The notes: a model not told the origin generated them from the letters alone. Positions 47,116-56,552 are shown, counted from the stretch's first letter. The stretch is DNA of 64,000 nt from Streptococcus sp. Marseille-Q6470 (GCF_946902905.1 NZ_OX336385.1:558001-622000), one strand, 5' to 3'. Translations and numbers: made by a program.

Positions 47116-49170
47116 ATGAATTTACTTTTTTATCTCTTGGTTTTTTTACTAGTTCTCATTGTTTCTAGTACAACCAACAAGCTGCTTCCTTTTTTACCCA
47201 TGCCTTTGATTCAGATTTTGCTGGGAATTGGGCTTGGCCTTTGTTTACCTAACAACCAATATCACTTAGATACTGAGTTATTTCTAGCTTTAGTCATTGG
47301 CCCACTACTATTCCGAGAGGCTCAAGAAGCAGACATTACTTCTATCCTAAAACACTGGCGCATTGTCCTCTTTTTGATTTTTCCAGTTATCTTTGTTTCA
47401 GCCCTAAGCATGGGGGGACTCGCTCATGTCCTTTGGGCTAGCTTACCATTAGCCGCCTGCGTAGCAGTTGGTGCAGCTTTAGGCCCTACTGACCTAGTTG
47501 CCTTCGCTTCCCTTTCTCAACGTTTTACCTTCCCGAAGCGGGTTTCTAATATCCTAAAAGGGGAAGGTCTTCTTAATGATGCTTCTGGACTAGTAGCCTT
47601 TCGGATGGCTCTCATCGCTTGGACAACAGGAACATTCTCCCTTACCCAAGCCGGAACTTCATTAGCTATTTCCATTGTTGGAGGATTTGCAGTTGGGCTT
47701 ATAACAGCCTTAATCAATCGCTTCCTCCATAGCTTTCTACTCAGTGTTCGTGCAACGGATATAGCAAGTGAACTCTTATTGGAACTCAGTTTACCTCTCT
47801 TAACTTTTTTCATTGCTGAAGAGCTTCATGTCTCAGGCATCATCGCCGTTGTTGTTGCTGGGATTCTGAAAGCCAGTCGTTTCAAGAAAATAAATCTCCT
47901 TGAAGCACAAGTTGATACAGTTACTGAGACTGTTTGGCACACTGTAACCTTTATGCTCAATGGTTCTGTCTTTGTCATTCTTGGAATGGAACTGGAAATG
48001 ATTGCGGAACCAATTCTCAAGAGTGCTTTTTATAACAATGTGCTTCTTCTTGTCACGATCTTCCTATTAACCTTCCTACTATTTGCCATCCGATTTGTCA
48101 TGATCTATGGATTTTACGCCTTTCGGATTAAAAAGCTTCATAAAAGTTTAGACAAGTACGTCAAAGACATGCTCCTCCTTACGTTTTCCGGTGTGAAGGG
48201 AACTGTATCCATTGCCACTATCCTTTTGATACCGTCTAATCTGGAACAAGAATACCCTCTTCTTCTCTTCCTCGTAGCTGGTGTAACCCTGGTAAGTTTC
48301 CTGACGGGATTACTAGTACTCCCACACCTTTCTGAAGAGAAAGAACCGTCTAAGGATCAGCTCATGCACATCGCTATTTTAAATGATGTCACCATGGAGT
48401 TGGAGAAGGATTTAGAGAACACAAAAAACAAGGTTCCACTCTATGCGGCTATTGACAATTATCATGGACGTATTGAAAATCTTATTCTTAGTCAAGAAAA
48501 CAAAGAAATTCAGGAAGACTGGGAAGCTCTGAAACTCTTGATTCTCAGTGTTGAAAGCGATGGCTTGGAACAAGCCTATGAAGAAGGAAAGATTGGAGAT
48601 CGTGCTTATCGTGTCTACCAACGCTACTTGAAAAACATGGAAAAAAATATTAAGCGAAACTTTGCTTCTCGACTAACCTACTACTTCCTTGTCTCCATAC
48701 GCATTCTTCGTTTTCTACTTCATGAATTGCTCACATTTGGGAAAACATTCCGTTCGTGGAAAGACAAGGAAAAACAGAGACTTCTTGCCATTGATTATGA
48801 CCAGATTGCAGAACTCTACCTAGCCAACACTGAAATTATTATCGAGAGTTTGGAAAACCTTAAAGGGATTTATAAGAGTTCTCTGATCAGCTTTATGCAG
48901 GAATCTCGTCTTCGCGAAACCAGTCATATTACTAGTGGAGCCTTTGTGGAACGGGTTATCAATCGTATCAAACCCAATAACATTGATGAAATGCTCAGAG
49001 GTTACTACCTAGAGCGTAAGTGTATCTTTGAATACGAAGCTCAAAAACTCATCTCAGCTCAATATGCTAAAAAGCTACGCCAAAATGTCAATAATTTAGA
49101 AACTTATTCCTTAAAAGAATCTGCTAATACCTTACCTTATGATATGATGGAATTAGTCCGAAGAAATTAA
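47116..49170 (+). CDS. Na+/H+ antiporter, CPA1/NhaP type with long C-terminal domain
   Basis: A 684-residue protein with about 12 N-terminal membrane segments (1-410) and a soluble helical C-terminal domain (about 420-684). GPTDLVAFASL carries the CPA1 ion-binding Asp and GEGLLNDASGLVAFR the conserved ND motif. The antiporter would exchange Na+ or K+ for H+ and so set pH or ion balance. The large tail could be regulatory; I see no named domain in it. AGGGAGG precedes the ATG, 11 bp after the small Cys protein. Confidence 0.88.
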   Translation: MNLLFYLLVFLLVLIVSSTTNKLLPFLPMPLIQILLGIGLGLCLPNNQYHLDTELFLALVIGPLLFREAQEADITSILKHWRIVLFLIFPVIFVSALSMGGLAHVLWASLPLAACVAVGAALGPTDLVAFASLSQRFTFPKRVSNILKGEGLLNDASGLVAFRMALIAWTTGTFSLTQAGTSLAISIVGGFAVGLITALINRFLHSFLLSVRATDIASELLLELSLPLLTFFIAEELHVSGIIAVVVAGILKASRFKKINLLEAQVDTVTETVWHTVTFMLNGSVFVILGMELEMIAEPILKSAFYNNVLLLVTIFLLTFLLFAIRFVMIYGFYAFRIKKLHKSLDKYVKDMLLLTFSGVKGTVSIATILLIPSNLEQEYPLLLFLVAGVTLVSFLTGLLVLPHLSEEKEPSKDQLMHIAILNDVTMELEKDLENTKNKVPLYAAIDNYHGRIENLILSQENKEIQEDWEALKLLILSVESDGLEQAYEEGKIGDRAYRVYQRYLKNMEKNIKRNFASRLTYYFLVSIRILRFLLHELLTFGKTFRSWKDKEKQRLLAIDYDQIAELYLANTEIIIESLENLKGIYKSSLISFMQESRLRETSHITSGAFVERVINRIKPNNIDEMLRGYYLERKCIFEYEAQKLISAQYAKKLRQNVNNLETYSLKESANTLPYDMMELVRRN

Positions 49171-49209
49171 AGTCTAAAGAAAACAAGAGAAAAACTGGAG
49201 GATTGTAAA

Positions 49210-50073
49210 ATGAAAAAGTTGTGGAAACAGCTGACTGATAGACCCTTATTAAAAGCTTTTTTGCACTACTATCAAGCCTCCGATAGTGAGTTAACTAGCG
49301 TTGCTGTTGCCTACTATTGGTTGATTTCAATCTTCCCTTTACTCATGATTGTAGTCAACATTTTACCCTACTTTCAAATTCCCATCTCCAACTTTCTATT
49401 AACCATCAAGGAATTTTTACCGGATACAATCTATGAAGTTGTTGCAAAGATTGCCAGAGAAGTTCTTACCCAACCATCGACAGGTTTACTAAGTTTTGCG
49501 ATCTTATCAGCTCTTTGGACTTTCTCCAAATCCATGAATTTTCTCCAGAAGGCCTTTAATAAAGCCTATGGAATTGCAAAAAATAGAGGAATTATCTCAC
49601 ACCAACTGATGAGCCTCTTGGTTAGCTTTGGTCTTCAAATTCTCTTTGCACTTGCCTTATTCCTAAGTATGTTTGGCCATATGTTATTGGATTTGCTTAA
49701 AAACTACTGGAAATCTGAAAGCACTCTGTTTTCTTATCTACAAGATTTTACAGGTCCGCTGATTTATGCCTTTCTTTTTGCAATCGTAATCATGCTCTAT
49801 TATTTCCTACCAAATGTTAAAGTAAGTAAGATTCGCTACGTCATACCTGGAAGTCTCTTTGTACTAGTTACCACTATTGCATTATTAAACATCTTTGCAG
49901 CTTATTTCAACAATTATGTCAATTATCTCGTTGACGTCAGATTTTTCAGTTCAATCGTCGTCGTTGTCATGATGTTCTGGTTCATTATCATTGCCAAGAT
50001 ATTAATTATCGGTGCAGTCATCAATGCTAGTGTTCAAAGTTTGAAGGATCCAGACTTTAAAGCAAATCAATAA
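49210..50073 (+). CDS. YihY/BrkB family membrane protein
   Basis: A 287-residue membrane protein with six hydrophobic segments, opening AxAYYWLISIFPLLMI (the conserved AYY..FPL motif) and containing WTFSKSMNFLQKAFNKAYG. This matches the YihY/virulence factor BrkB family. It was once proposed to be RNase BN, since withdrawn; the function remains unclear. CTGGAGG precedes the ATG. It follows the antiporter by 39 bp and ends at a strong terminator. Confidence 0.88.
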   Translation: MKKLWKQLTDRPLLKAFLHYYQASDSELTSVAVAYYWLISIFPLLMIVVNILPYFQIPISNFLLTIKEFLPDTIYEVVAKIAREVLTQPSTGLLSFAILSALWTFSKSMNFLQKAFNKAYGIAKNRGIISHQLMSLLVSFGLQILFALALFLSMFGHMLLDLLKNYWKSESTLFSYLQDFTGPLIYAFLFAIVIMLYYFLPNVKVSKIRYVIPGSLFVLVTTIALLNIFAAYFNNYVNYLVDVRFFSSIVVVVMMFWFIIIAKILIIGAVINASVQSLKDPDFKANQ

Positions 50074-50098
50074 TTTTTTATCGATGAAATAAATCAAT

Positions 50099-50128
50099 CC
50101 CCCAGTCATTTGATACTGGGGGATTTTT
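50099..50128. terminator. Terminator between the BrkB and ATP-grasp genes
   Basis: CCCCCAGT and ACTGGGGG arms followed by ATTTTTG on the plus strand; the convergent gene may use the reverse side. Confidence 0.85.
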
Positions 50129-50140
50129 GAATTTCCTAGT

Positions 50141-51082
50141 TTATTGTCCACTCGTTAGGGCTTGCAATTCTGTTTTTAGATACTGAGCCAAATGTTGGTG
50201 AGCAAAAATATTGGCATTTTTTTCTGCGGTAGGATTGTAGTTGGTGTTGGTATTTACATCATAGACATAAATGTCTCCACTCTCTGATTGAACCCATTCA
50301 ATCGCCGCAACTTCAATCTGAGCATTTTTCAAGAAATTCTCATAAGCTTCTCTCCGGTCATCTGGTAGAGGTTCTGTAATCTGGAATTTTTCAGACGTTT
50401 CTAGTTGCTCTGGTCTCTTGCCGATTTGGCAACCATCTGCTGGACACAGTTGGAAACCATCTGAAGAATCGATAGAAACAGTATAGAGAAACTTCTGATT
50501 GATAAACTCTGAACGACGGATACGTCCATCACTTGGCTTGATGTAGGCTTGTAACAAGGTAATCCCGTCCACTGATGGTTCAAAGAGAGGACTATTGACA
50601 TAAGCTTCAAGTTCTTCTTCATTTTGAAAGAGTTGAACGCCTAATCCCTTACCTGCTCGATTGTGCTTGGTAATCAAAGGATAAATGTTCAATTTTCTTG
50701 CTGCTTCAATGATATTTTCTTGACCTAAAACTGCAACTGTCGCAGGAGTCTCAATACCAGACTCGTTTAACTTCAAATATTGTTTGACTTTACTGATTTC
50801 TAGGTTGATAGCTTCAGTACCATTCACAACCTTGCGTCCATGTGCCTCCAACCAAGTAATCACCTGCTCTGTAAACTCTGGCGCATAACGATGTCCTCTT
50901 GTGTGAGAAGAGGCAGACATACGATTGTAAAAGATACCTTGCGGCGGTGGGCTTTGCAAATCTAAAATCCCACTAGACAAATCCCATAGTTCATAAGGGA
51001 CTTCTAATTCTTCCAACCATTTCACTAAATGTTGAGTCCATTCTAGATTCTCATGAATTACATAAACTTTTGCTTCACTCAT
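50141..51082 (-). CDS. ATP-grasp (RimK-like) ligase of unknown substrate
   Basis: A 313-residue protein with an N-terminal pre-ATP-grasp region that includes a FYNRMSASSHTRGHRYAPE stretch and a RimK-like ATP-grasp core: PLITKHNRAGKGLGVQLF (nucleotide-binding glycine-rich loop), WVQSESGDIYVYDVNTNTNYN (metal-binding D/N). Family members join amino acids or small peptides to carboxylates. The next gene upstream (15 bp) encodes an acidic/amino acid symporter, which hints at an amino acid substrate but does not fix it. No close characterised homologue is recognised. Confidence 0.78.
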   Translation of the reverse strand: MSEAKVYVIHENLEWTQHLVKWLEELEVPYELWDLSSGILDLQSPPPQGIFYNRMSASSHTRGHRYAPEFTEQVITWLEAHGRKVVNGTEAINLEISKVKQYLKLNESGIETPATVAVLGQENIIEAARKLNIYPLITKHNRAGKGLGVQLFQNEEELEAYVNSPLFEPSVDGITLLQAYIKPSDGRIRRSEFINQKFLYTVSIDSSDGFQLCPADGCQIGKRPEQLETSEKFQITEPLPDDRREAYENFLKNAQIEVAAIEWVQSESGDIYVYDVNTNTNYNPTAEKNANIFAHQHLAQYLKTELQALTSGQ

Positions 51083-51096
51083 TACTTATATTCTCC

Positions 51097-52347
51097 TTAA
51101 GAAAAGCTGACTGATAGTTGGCTTTCCTTTTCTTCTTCTAAAATATATCCTTCTGTTTTTTCGATAACGCTGACTGTTAAGATTTGACCCAAAACATTGA
51201 TCATGGTACGGCCTGCATTGACAAAGAAATCAACTGCAAAAATCAAGGCCACTCCTTCAACTGGCAAGCCCAATTGAGGTGCTGCTGCTAATAGAACAAC
51301 GATAGCCCCTGATGGTACGGTTGCTGCAGTTTTTCCAATCAAAGTCAAAAGCAAAACAGTAAACAAGAGACTTGATAAAGAAAATTGAATGCCGTAGGCA
51401 TGCGCGATAAAAATCGTCGCTACTGAGAAATAAACTGCTGCTCCCTCTAAGTTAAAAGTATATCCTAAAGGAACAACTAAATCAATTGTATGCTCGTCAT
51501 GGCCCTGTTTTTTCAAATCTTTAAGAAGGGATGGCAAGACAACACTAGAACTACCCGTAACAAAGGCCAGAGTCAAGAGACTCAAATTTTCACGAAAGGC
51601 TGACAAATACGGTACTTTAAAGAAGAAAGCAATCAAGGGGAAAATAAGCAGAACCAATACAGCATAAGCCAAATAAGTTCCAATTACAAATTGGCCAAGC
51701 CCAATCAACTTGTCAACACCAGTAGTTGCAACATCTTTAGCGATAAATCCAAAAATTCCAATTGGTGATAATTTAACAATCACTGAGACAATCTTATAAA
51801 TGGCTTCAATCCAGATTTGGAAACCTTCAATAATCTTCTGAGATTTATCAGTCTTAAGATTCCCAATTCCGTAACCAAGAAAGATGGCAAAAACGATAAT
51901 TGGCAATAGAGCGCCATCTGAAAGAGATTTAACGATATTTGATGGAATGAAACCAAGCAAAAATTCGCTGAACTTGACATTGTTAGCAATCCCATCAAGA
52001 TTTCCACCAGTTTGACCTATGTTCACTCCTTGTCCAAATCCTAAATAGTAACTAGCAAATACAAACAAAAGAGTAATGGCAGTTGTTACGGCAAAAAAGT
52101 AAACCAAACTCTTGGTCAAGATTTTTCCGAAAGATTTTTTTCCAATAACTCCAGCTACTGCAACAACGATCGTTGGGAAGATTAGCGGAATGATAACCAT
52201 ATTGATCAATTTAATAAAGGCCTGACCTAAAAATTGATAAAAGCCTGCAAATTGTGGCCAGATAAGGGCAGCGATAACCCCCAAGACCAAAGCCACCAAT
52301 AATTGAATGCCTAGTGAGAGTTTTGACCATAAAGTAACTAATTTCAT
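51097..52347 (-). CDS. DAACS-family dicarboxylate/amino acid:cation symporter
   Basis: A 416-residue symporter of the GltP/GltPh/TcyP family with about eight membrane segments and two re-entrant hairpins. HP1 appears as TGSSSVVLPSLL and the substrate motif as FNLEGAAVYFS where glutamate transporters usually have NMDGT; the altered motif suggests a substrate other than simple glutamate, e.g. cystine. AAAGGAG lies before the ATG. It is upstream of the ATP-grasp gene in the same direction. Substrate assignment is open. Confidence 0.85.
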   Translation of the reverse strand: MKLVTLWSKLSLGIQLLVALVLGVIAALIWPQFAGFYQFLGQAFIKLINMVIIPLIFPTIVVAVAGVIGKKSFGKILTKSLVYFFAVTTAITLLFVFASYYLGFGQGVNIGQTGGNLDGIANNVKFSEFLLGFIPSNIVKSLSDGALLPIIVFAIFLGYGIGNLKTDKSQKIIEGFQIWIEAIYKIVSVIVKLSPIGIFGFIAKDVATTGVDKLIGLGQFVIGTYLAYAVLVLLIFPLIAFFFKVPYLSAFRENLSLLTLAFVTGSSSVVLPSLLKDLKKQGHDEHTIDLVVPLGYTFNLEGAAVYFSVATIFIAHAYGIQFSLSSLLFTVLLLTLIGKTAATVPSGAIVVLLAAAPQLGLPVEGVALIFAVDFFVNAGRTMINVLGQILTVSVIEKTEGYILEEEKESQLSVSFS

Positions 52348-52582
52348 AAGAAACTCCTTTGTTTTATTTGCTACTCATTCTACTACTATTCTTCTCTCCT
52401 GACTAATATATATTTTTTATTGTCACCATAAAAAAGATTTATAATGAAGGTTCAAACTACTCCAACTTTACAAAGTAAATCACATTGATGTTTGATATAG
52501 TATAAAAAATCAGTTTCTAAACAAAAATTTTTAGAAAAACACTGTTAAATCAAGGAATATGCTTTCCTTTTATTCAAATTTT

Positions 52583-52598
52583 ATGATACAATATTGTT
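52583..52598 (+). promoter_or_regulatory. Extended -10 of the DUF3397 gene, probably leaderless
   Basis: TGA-TACAAT sits 6 nt before the ATG. The -35 region is poor and no Shine-Dalgarno is visible. Confidence 0.5.
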
Positions 52599-52952
52599 AT
52601 GATTTTAATAAAACTCGCTTCTGTCTTGCTTTTGGTACTAACCTTGGCTTTGGCTATTATCTTTAGTAGATTCTTCAAGCTAAAGAAAAAGGGGATTAAC
52701 TTTGCAGATTTGGCTTTTCCTTTTCTGATTTTTGAATACTATTTGATCACTGCAAAGGTTTTTACTCATAATCAACTTCCGATATTGGGAGCAGCCTTAT
52801 CTTTGTTGGCAATCATTCTAGCCTTTTTCTTCTTGAGCAAAAAACGTAGTTTTTATTATCCAAAATTCCTTAAATTCTTTTGGAGAGCTGGATTTCTACT
52901 CACATTGCTCATCTACATCGTTATGATTGTTCAAATCTTCATGATGAAATAA
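52599..52952 (+). CDS. DUF3397 family membrane protein
   Basis: A 117-residue protein with four predicted membrane segments, matching the size and layout of DUF3397. Function unknown. It is transcribed alone and ends at a terminator. Transcription would begin almost at the ATG. The upstream 250 bp (52348-52598) contains divergent promoters but no other feature I can name. Confidence 0.7.
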   Translation: MILIKLASVLLLVLTLALAIIFSRFFKLKKKGINFADLAFPFLIFEYYLITAKVFTHNQLPILGAALSLLAIILAFFFLSKKRSFYYPKFLKFFWRAGFLLTLLIYIVMIVQIFMMK

Positions 52953-52967
52953 AAATAAATCATGCCA

Positions 52968-53012
52968 GCACCTCAACAGTTGGCGACTAGTTTTCCCACA
53001 TGAGGTGCTTTT
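52968..53012 (+). terminator. Terminator after the DUF3397 gene
   Basis: GCACCTCA (52968-52975) and TGAGGTGC (53001-53008) followed by TTTTC; 25-nt loop. Confidence 0.7.
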
Positions 53013-53061
53013 CTAATGACATTTTAAAAAGAGATTATTAAAAAAATAGGAGATCAAACAA

Positions 53062-54747
53062 GTGAAAAAAACGCTCTTGGCAAGTGCCATCACCCTTACT
53101 TTTCTAGGATTCGCAACAACCCCTGCTTTGGCTGAAGAAAATAACCTACAAACTACTTCAGCAGAAACAACACAAGAGACTACAACTGCAAATAAAGTAG
53201 AGAATAACAAACCTTCAACCAAGGAAACTCTTCCTTCAACTGAGGCAAGTTCAAGCCTGCCTACAACATCTACTACAACTCCAAGTACAAGTTCAGACAA
53301 AAAAGAAGAGACAAAAGCGCCAGAAGTCAAAAAAAATGGTTGGGTATTTGAAGAAAATATCTGGCGCTTCTATGAAGCAAACAAACCTGCTCTAAATTGG
53401 AAAAAAATTCACGGAAAATGGTACTATTTTGATAAAAATGGAATCATGCTTGATAATACTATTTTCGATGGATACATTCTAACTTCTAGCGGTGCTATGG
53501 TCGATAATGGCTGGGCTAAAATTAAAGATAAATGGTATTATGCAAAGCCATCTGGTAAAATCTCTCAGCAAAAATGGGAAAAAGTTGGTGGTGTGTGGTA
53601 CTACTTTGATAAAGACGGAATCATGCTCAGCAACACTATTTTTGACGATTATATCTTTACCAATAGTGGGGCTATGGCCGAGAGCGCTTGGGTCAAACAA
53701 GATGGTAAATGGTACTATGCCCAAGCTTCTGGCAAATTAAGTAAAAATAAGTGGGATAAAATTGGTGGTACTTGGTACTACTTTAATAACGATGCCACTA
53801 TGGTAAGTAATCAATGGCAAGGGAGCTACTACCTAAAAGCTAGCGGTGCCATGGCTGAAAGAGAATGGATTTTCGATAAAAACTATAATAGTTGGTTCTA
53901 TTTGAAATCTGGTGGTACTTATGCAGCGCGTGAATGGATTGGCTCCTACTACCTCAAGTCAGGTGGTTATATGGCAAAGAGTGAATGGATTGACGACAGC
54001 TACTACAATGCCCGTTACTATGTGGATGAAAATGGTATCTATGTCACAGGAACTCGTAAAATCGAGGGAAAAGCTCATCAGTTCCAAAGCAATGGAAAAT
54101 GGATTGGCGAAGTTCCAGTGAGTCGCGGATTTGAAAAAGGAAAATATACGAATACTGTTTTCTTAGACCCAGGACACGGTGGTAAAGATCCAGGTGCTGT
54201 TTACTATAACACGAATGAAAAAGACCTCACTATGCAAGTTTACAAGAAACTTCGCAAGGAACTCGAGGGACTTGGTTATACCGTTCTTTCTTCGAGAGAT
54301 AGTGATGTCTATGTCGACTTTGTCACTGAACGTTCAAAAATGGTCAATAATACTAACTCAGATATCTTCATAAGTATTCACTTCAATGCAAGTGGAGCTC
54401 CTGCTTCTAACCGTTCTGGAATTCAGACCTATTCTTACGAAGACGACCCGGGCTATCGCTCTAAGATTAATCCATACTGGCATAACCATCCTGATCGTAT
54501 CAGTGAAAGTAATCGCCTGGCTGCTGATATCCACTATTCTCTTCTAGCTGAAACAGGTGCCAAGGATGCCGGTCTCCTCCAAAGTAGCTTTGCTGTCCTT
54601 CGAGAAACGGATAAACCAGCTGTTCTATTGGAGCTTGGTTACATTGACAATTTCAACGAAAACCAACAAATTCGTAGCGATGCTTACCAAAATAGATTGG
54701 TGGCAGGTATTGTCAAAGGTATTCAAAAATATTACGCAGGCAAATAA
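53062..54747 (+). CDS. Choline-binding N-acetylmuramoyl-L-alanine amidase (Amidase_3)
   Basis: A 561-residue secreted autolysin-type protein. GTG start with TAGGAG upstream; signal peptide about 1-24; Thr/Ser-rich linker to about 90; about nine choline-binding repeats (WYYF/WYYA and SGAMA motifs, about 93-345); C-terminal Amidase_3 domain about 360-560 with zinc ligands H372, E386 and H440 and catalytic E524. It would cleave the bond between N-acetylmuramic acid and L-alanine in peptidoglycan and be retained on phosphocholine-decorated teichoic acid. The repeats sit N-terminal to the enzyme, unlike LytA, and LytA uses a different amidase fold. Choline-binding repeats tie the organism to the choline-containing mitis-group lineage. 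Confidence 0.92.
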   Translation: MKKTLLASAITLTFLGFATTPALAEENNLQTTSAETTQETTTANKVENNKPSTKETLPSTEASSSLPTTSTTTPSTSSDKKEETKAPEVKKNGWVFEENIWRFYEANKPALNWKKIHGKWYYFDKNGIMLDNTIFDGYILTSSGAMVDNGWAKIKDKWYYAKPSGKISQQKWEKVGGVWYYFDKDGIMLSNTIFDDYIFTNSGAMAESAWVKQDGKWYYAQASGKLSKNKWDKIGGTWYYFNNDATMVSNQWQGSYYLKASGAMAEREWIFDKNYNSWFYLKSGGTYAAREWIGSYYLKSGGYMAKSEWIDDSYYNARYYVDENGIYVTGTRKIEGKAHQFQSNGKWIGEVPVSRGFEKGKYTNTVFLDPGHGGKDPGAVYYNTNEKDLTMQVYKKLRKELEGLGYTVLSSRDSDVYVDFVTERSKMVNNTNSDIFISIHFNASGAPASNRSGIQTYSYEDDPGYRSKINPYWHNHPDRISESNRLAADIHYSLLAETGAKDAGLLQSSFAVLRETDKPAVLLELGYIDNFNENQQIRSDAYQNRLVAGIVKGIQKYYAGK

Positions 54748-54755
54748 AGAAAAAA

Positions 54756-54780
54756 CCTCGAGAAATCTCGAGGCTTTTTT
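54756..54780. terminator. Bidirectional terminator after the choline-binding amidase gene
   Basis: CCTCGAG-AAAT-CTCGAGG followed by CTTTTTT; A-rich on the other side for the convergent gene. Confidence 0.85.
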
Positions 54781-54783
54781 GTA

Positions 54784-55098
54784 TTATGCTTCTTTCTTAT
54801 TAGCGTCAGGAAAGAGAAATCCAATTCCCACGCAAGCCAGCACTCCAGCACCGATAACCAAACCACTTGAAAGTGGTAAGATATCAAAAATAGCATTTGC
54901 AATGATAAAGGCAATAATCAAGCTCATGAGACTGGCCTTATAATCTTTTTTAACCAAATTCTCAAGAGTAAAGAATAAGAATAGACCTACTGGAAAAAGT
55001 GCCCAGATGTTAACATCCAAACTTGGCCATCCAACAATTCCAAAATACAAGACTACTGCTGCAACGACTAAAAATCCGATACCTAATACTTTTTTCAT
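54784..55098 (-). CDS. Small membrane protein, LiaF-type transmembrane region
   Basis: A 104-residue protein with four membrane segments, resembling the LiaI/LiaF transmembrane domain (DUF5668-like). Its function is not known; related domains occur in cell-envelope stress systems. It is the last gene before the mobile element and is intact, so the element inserted upstream of it without breaking it. Confidence 0.7.
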   Translation of the reverse strand: MKKVLGIGFLVVAAVVLYFGIVGWPSLDVNIWALFPVGLFLFFTLENLVKKDYKASLMSLIIAFIIANAIFDILPLSSGLVIGAGVLACVGIGFLFPDANKKEA

Positions 55099-55379
55099 GA
55101 TATAACCTCATTTTCTATTTTGTTAGGAAGCTTTATCTCCCCTTGACAATTACTACTATAACAAAAATAAAAAACTCAAACAATAGGTTTTGCCTATGTG
55201 GTAGACATGATAGACTATGTGGTCAAAAATCTTATCAAAAGAAAAAAGAAGTCCAAGAGGACTTCTTTCACACTGCCGATTGCAGGAATATTAAAAAACC
55301 TAACAAGTGCTATTATATCAATACTTTAAAGAGTTATCGGTCAAATTTTGGTCAAAACTTTCTTATTCTTTTTTCTTCT
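55099..55379. other. Left end of the integrative element: terminator and integrase-arm-like repeats
   Basis: The stretch holds TATGTGGT twice (about 55195 and 55216), GGTCAAAA near 55221, and GGTCAAA-TTTT-GGTCAAA near 55337-55354. Such direct repeats near an integrase gene are typical of arm-type sites. A hairpin GAAGTCC-AAGA-GGACTTC (55248-55265) with a T run on the minus strand is a terminator. I cannot place the exact att core without the right end. Confidence 0.5.
55240..55268 (-). terminator. Terminator downstream of the integrase gene
   Basis: GAAGTCC (55248-55254), GGACTTC (55259-55265), with a T-rich tract (TTTTTTCTTTT) on the minus strand. Confidence 0.8.
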
Positions 55380-56513
55380 TTATTCAACCATTAAATCTCT
55401 AACAATATCATATTCTTTGTCAATCACTTCTTGCAATACATGACCATAAGTCCTGATAAGTTGCTGAATATCTTTATGACCCATTAACTTTGCAACTACC
55501 CATATATCTACTCCCTTTGCTAGTAAATATGAACCGTATGTATGCCTTCCTGAAGTTGCTGACATCTCTTGACTACCAATTCCAATTTCTGATAAACAAA
55601 CTCTTAAATATTTGTTAAGACCTGCATTCGTAGGTATTCTATACCTTCTATCATAAAAAACTAAATCTTCTTTATTCAAATCCTCACGATCAAACAGCAC
55701 CTTAGACTGTTCTTCCTTTAAATCCTTCAAAACCTGCAATAGTTTATCATCAACAGGAATTTCCCTTACAGAAGTTTTTGTTTTTGGAGGAGTAAATACT
55801 TGTCTATCTCCTGAAAATCTCCGATATGTTTTTATCGTCTTATTTTCAAAATCAATATCAGACCAGCAGACTGCCATTCCTTCACCAACCCTGAAACCAG
55901 TCTTAAATAAAAAATACAATAAATAAGACATCACAGATTCACGATAATTAAATTTTGACCGTAAATGAGATAACAAATCTTTATAGCTAGTAATACTATG
56001 AATGTACTTATCTTCAATATCTTTACCAGCTAACCCAAATATTTTAACTCCATCAGTAAAGTCATTCATCACTATACCACTACGCTTACTAAACTTAATA
56101 ACTGTTCGTATATCAGCATTTAATCTACTGACATGATCTTTAGTAACTTTTTCTCCATACTCATTTAATCGAATTTGATATTCTTTATGAGTAATTTGTA
56201 CTGCTGGAATATCGGAAAATAATTTTTCTATCGTTTTTCCTCTAAAATTATACCCTTCCTTCGTTGACTTTGCTTTTTCTGAAGGCAAAATCACAAGATC
56301 ATACCAATCTTGCCATAAGTCATACAAGGTAGCCCTACTATCAAATCTAGCTGTATAATTCGATTGAAACAGCTTACGTTCTTTCTCTTGCGCTTCATTC
56401 ATAGCTTCACGCTTCGTCTTAAAGCCTGAATTTGTAGCAATAACTTTACCTTTTTTATCGAAAATTCGATAATCCCAAAGTTTACTCTTACCACGCTGTC
56501 TGTAACTTGCCAC
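55380..56513 (-). CDS. int: Tyrosine recombinase (integrase of the mobile element)
   Basis: A 377-residue phage/ICE-type integrase. N-terminal arm-binding-like domain (about 1-60), SAM-like core-binding domain, and catalytic domain with R208 (TGFRVGE), R323-H324 (ATSGRHTYGS), the GHKD His and nucleophile Y356 in RTYGHV. The position three before R323 is Thr (T320) where HxxR normally has His, a deviation known in some streptococcal elements. It would catalyse excision and integration of the element on its right. Terminator downstream; the likely attachment region is adjacent. Confidence 0.92.
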   Translation of the reverse strand: MASYRQRGKSKLWDYRIFDKKGKVIATNSGFKTKREAMNEAQEKERKLFQSNYTARFDSRATLYDLWQDWYDLVILPSEKAKSTKEGYNFRGKTIEKLFSDIPAVQITHKEYQIRLNEYGEKVTKDHVSRLNADIRTVIKFSKRSGIVMNDFTDGVKIFGLAGKDIEDKYIHSITSYKDLLSHLRSKFNYRESVMSYLLYFLFKTGFRVGEGMAVCWSDIDFENKTIKTYRRFSGDRQVFTPPKTKTSVREIPVDDKLLQVLKDLKEEQSKVLFDREDLNKEDLVFYDRRYRIPTNAGLNKYLRVCLSEIGIGSQEMSATSGRHTYGSYLLAKGVDIWVVAKLMGHKDIQQLIRTYGHVLQEVIDKEYDIVRDLMVE

Positions 56514-56552
56514 AATATCTCCTTTCTAAAACGGCAAATCATCACCATTCTA

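Noticed and set aside
55099..55379. tRNA-gene attachment site for the element
   Set aside because: No tRNA-like sequence is visible; the neighbour is a small membrane protein gene.
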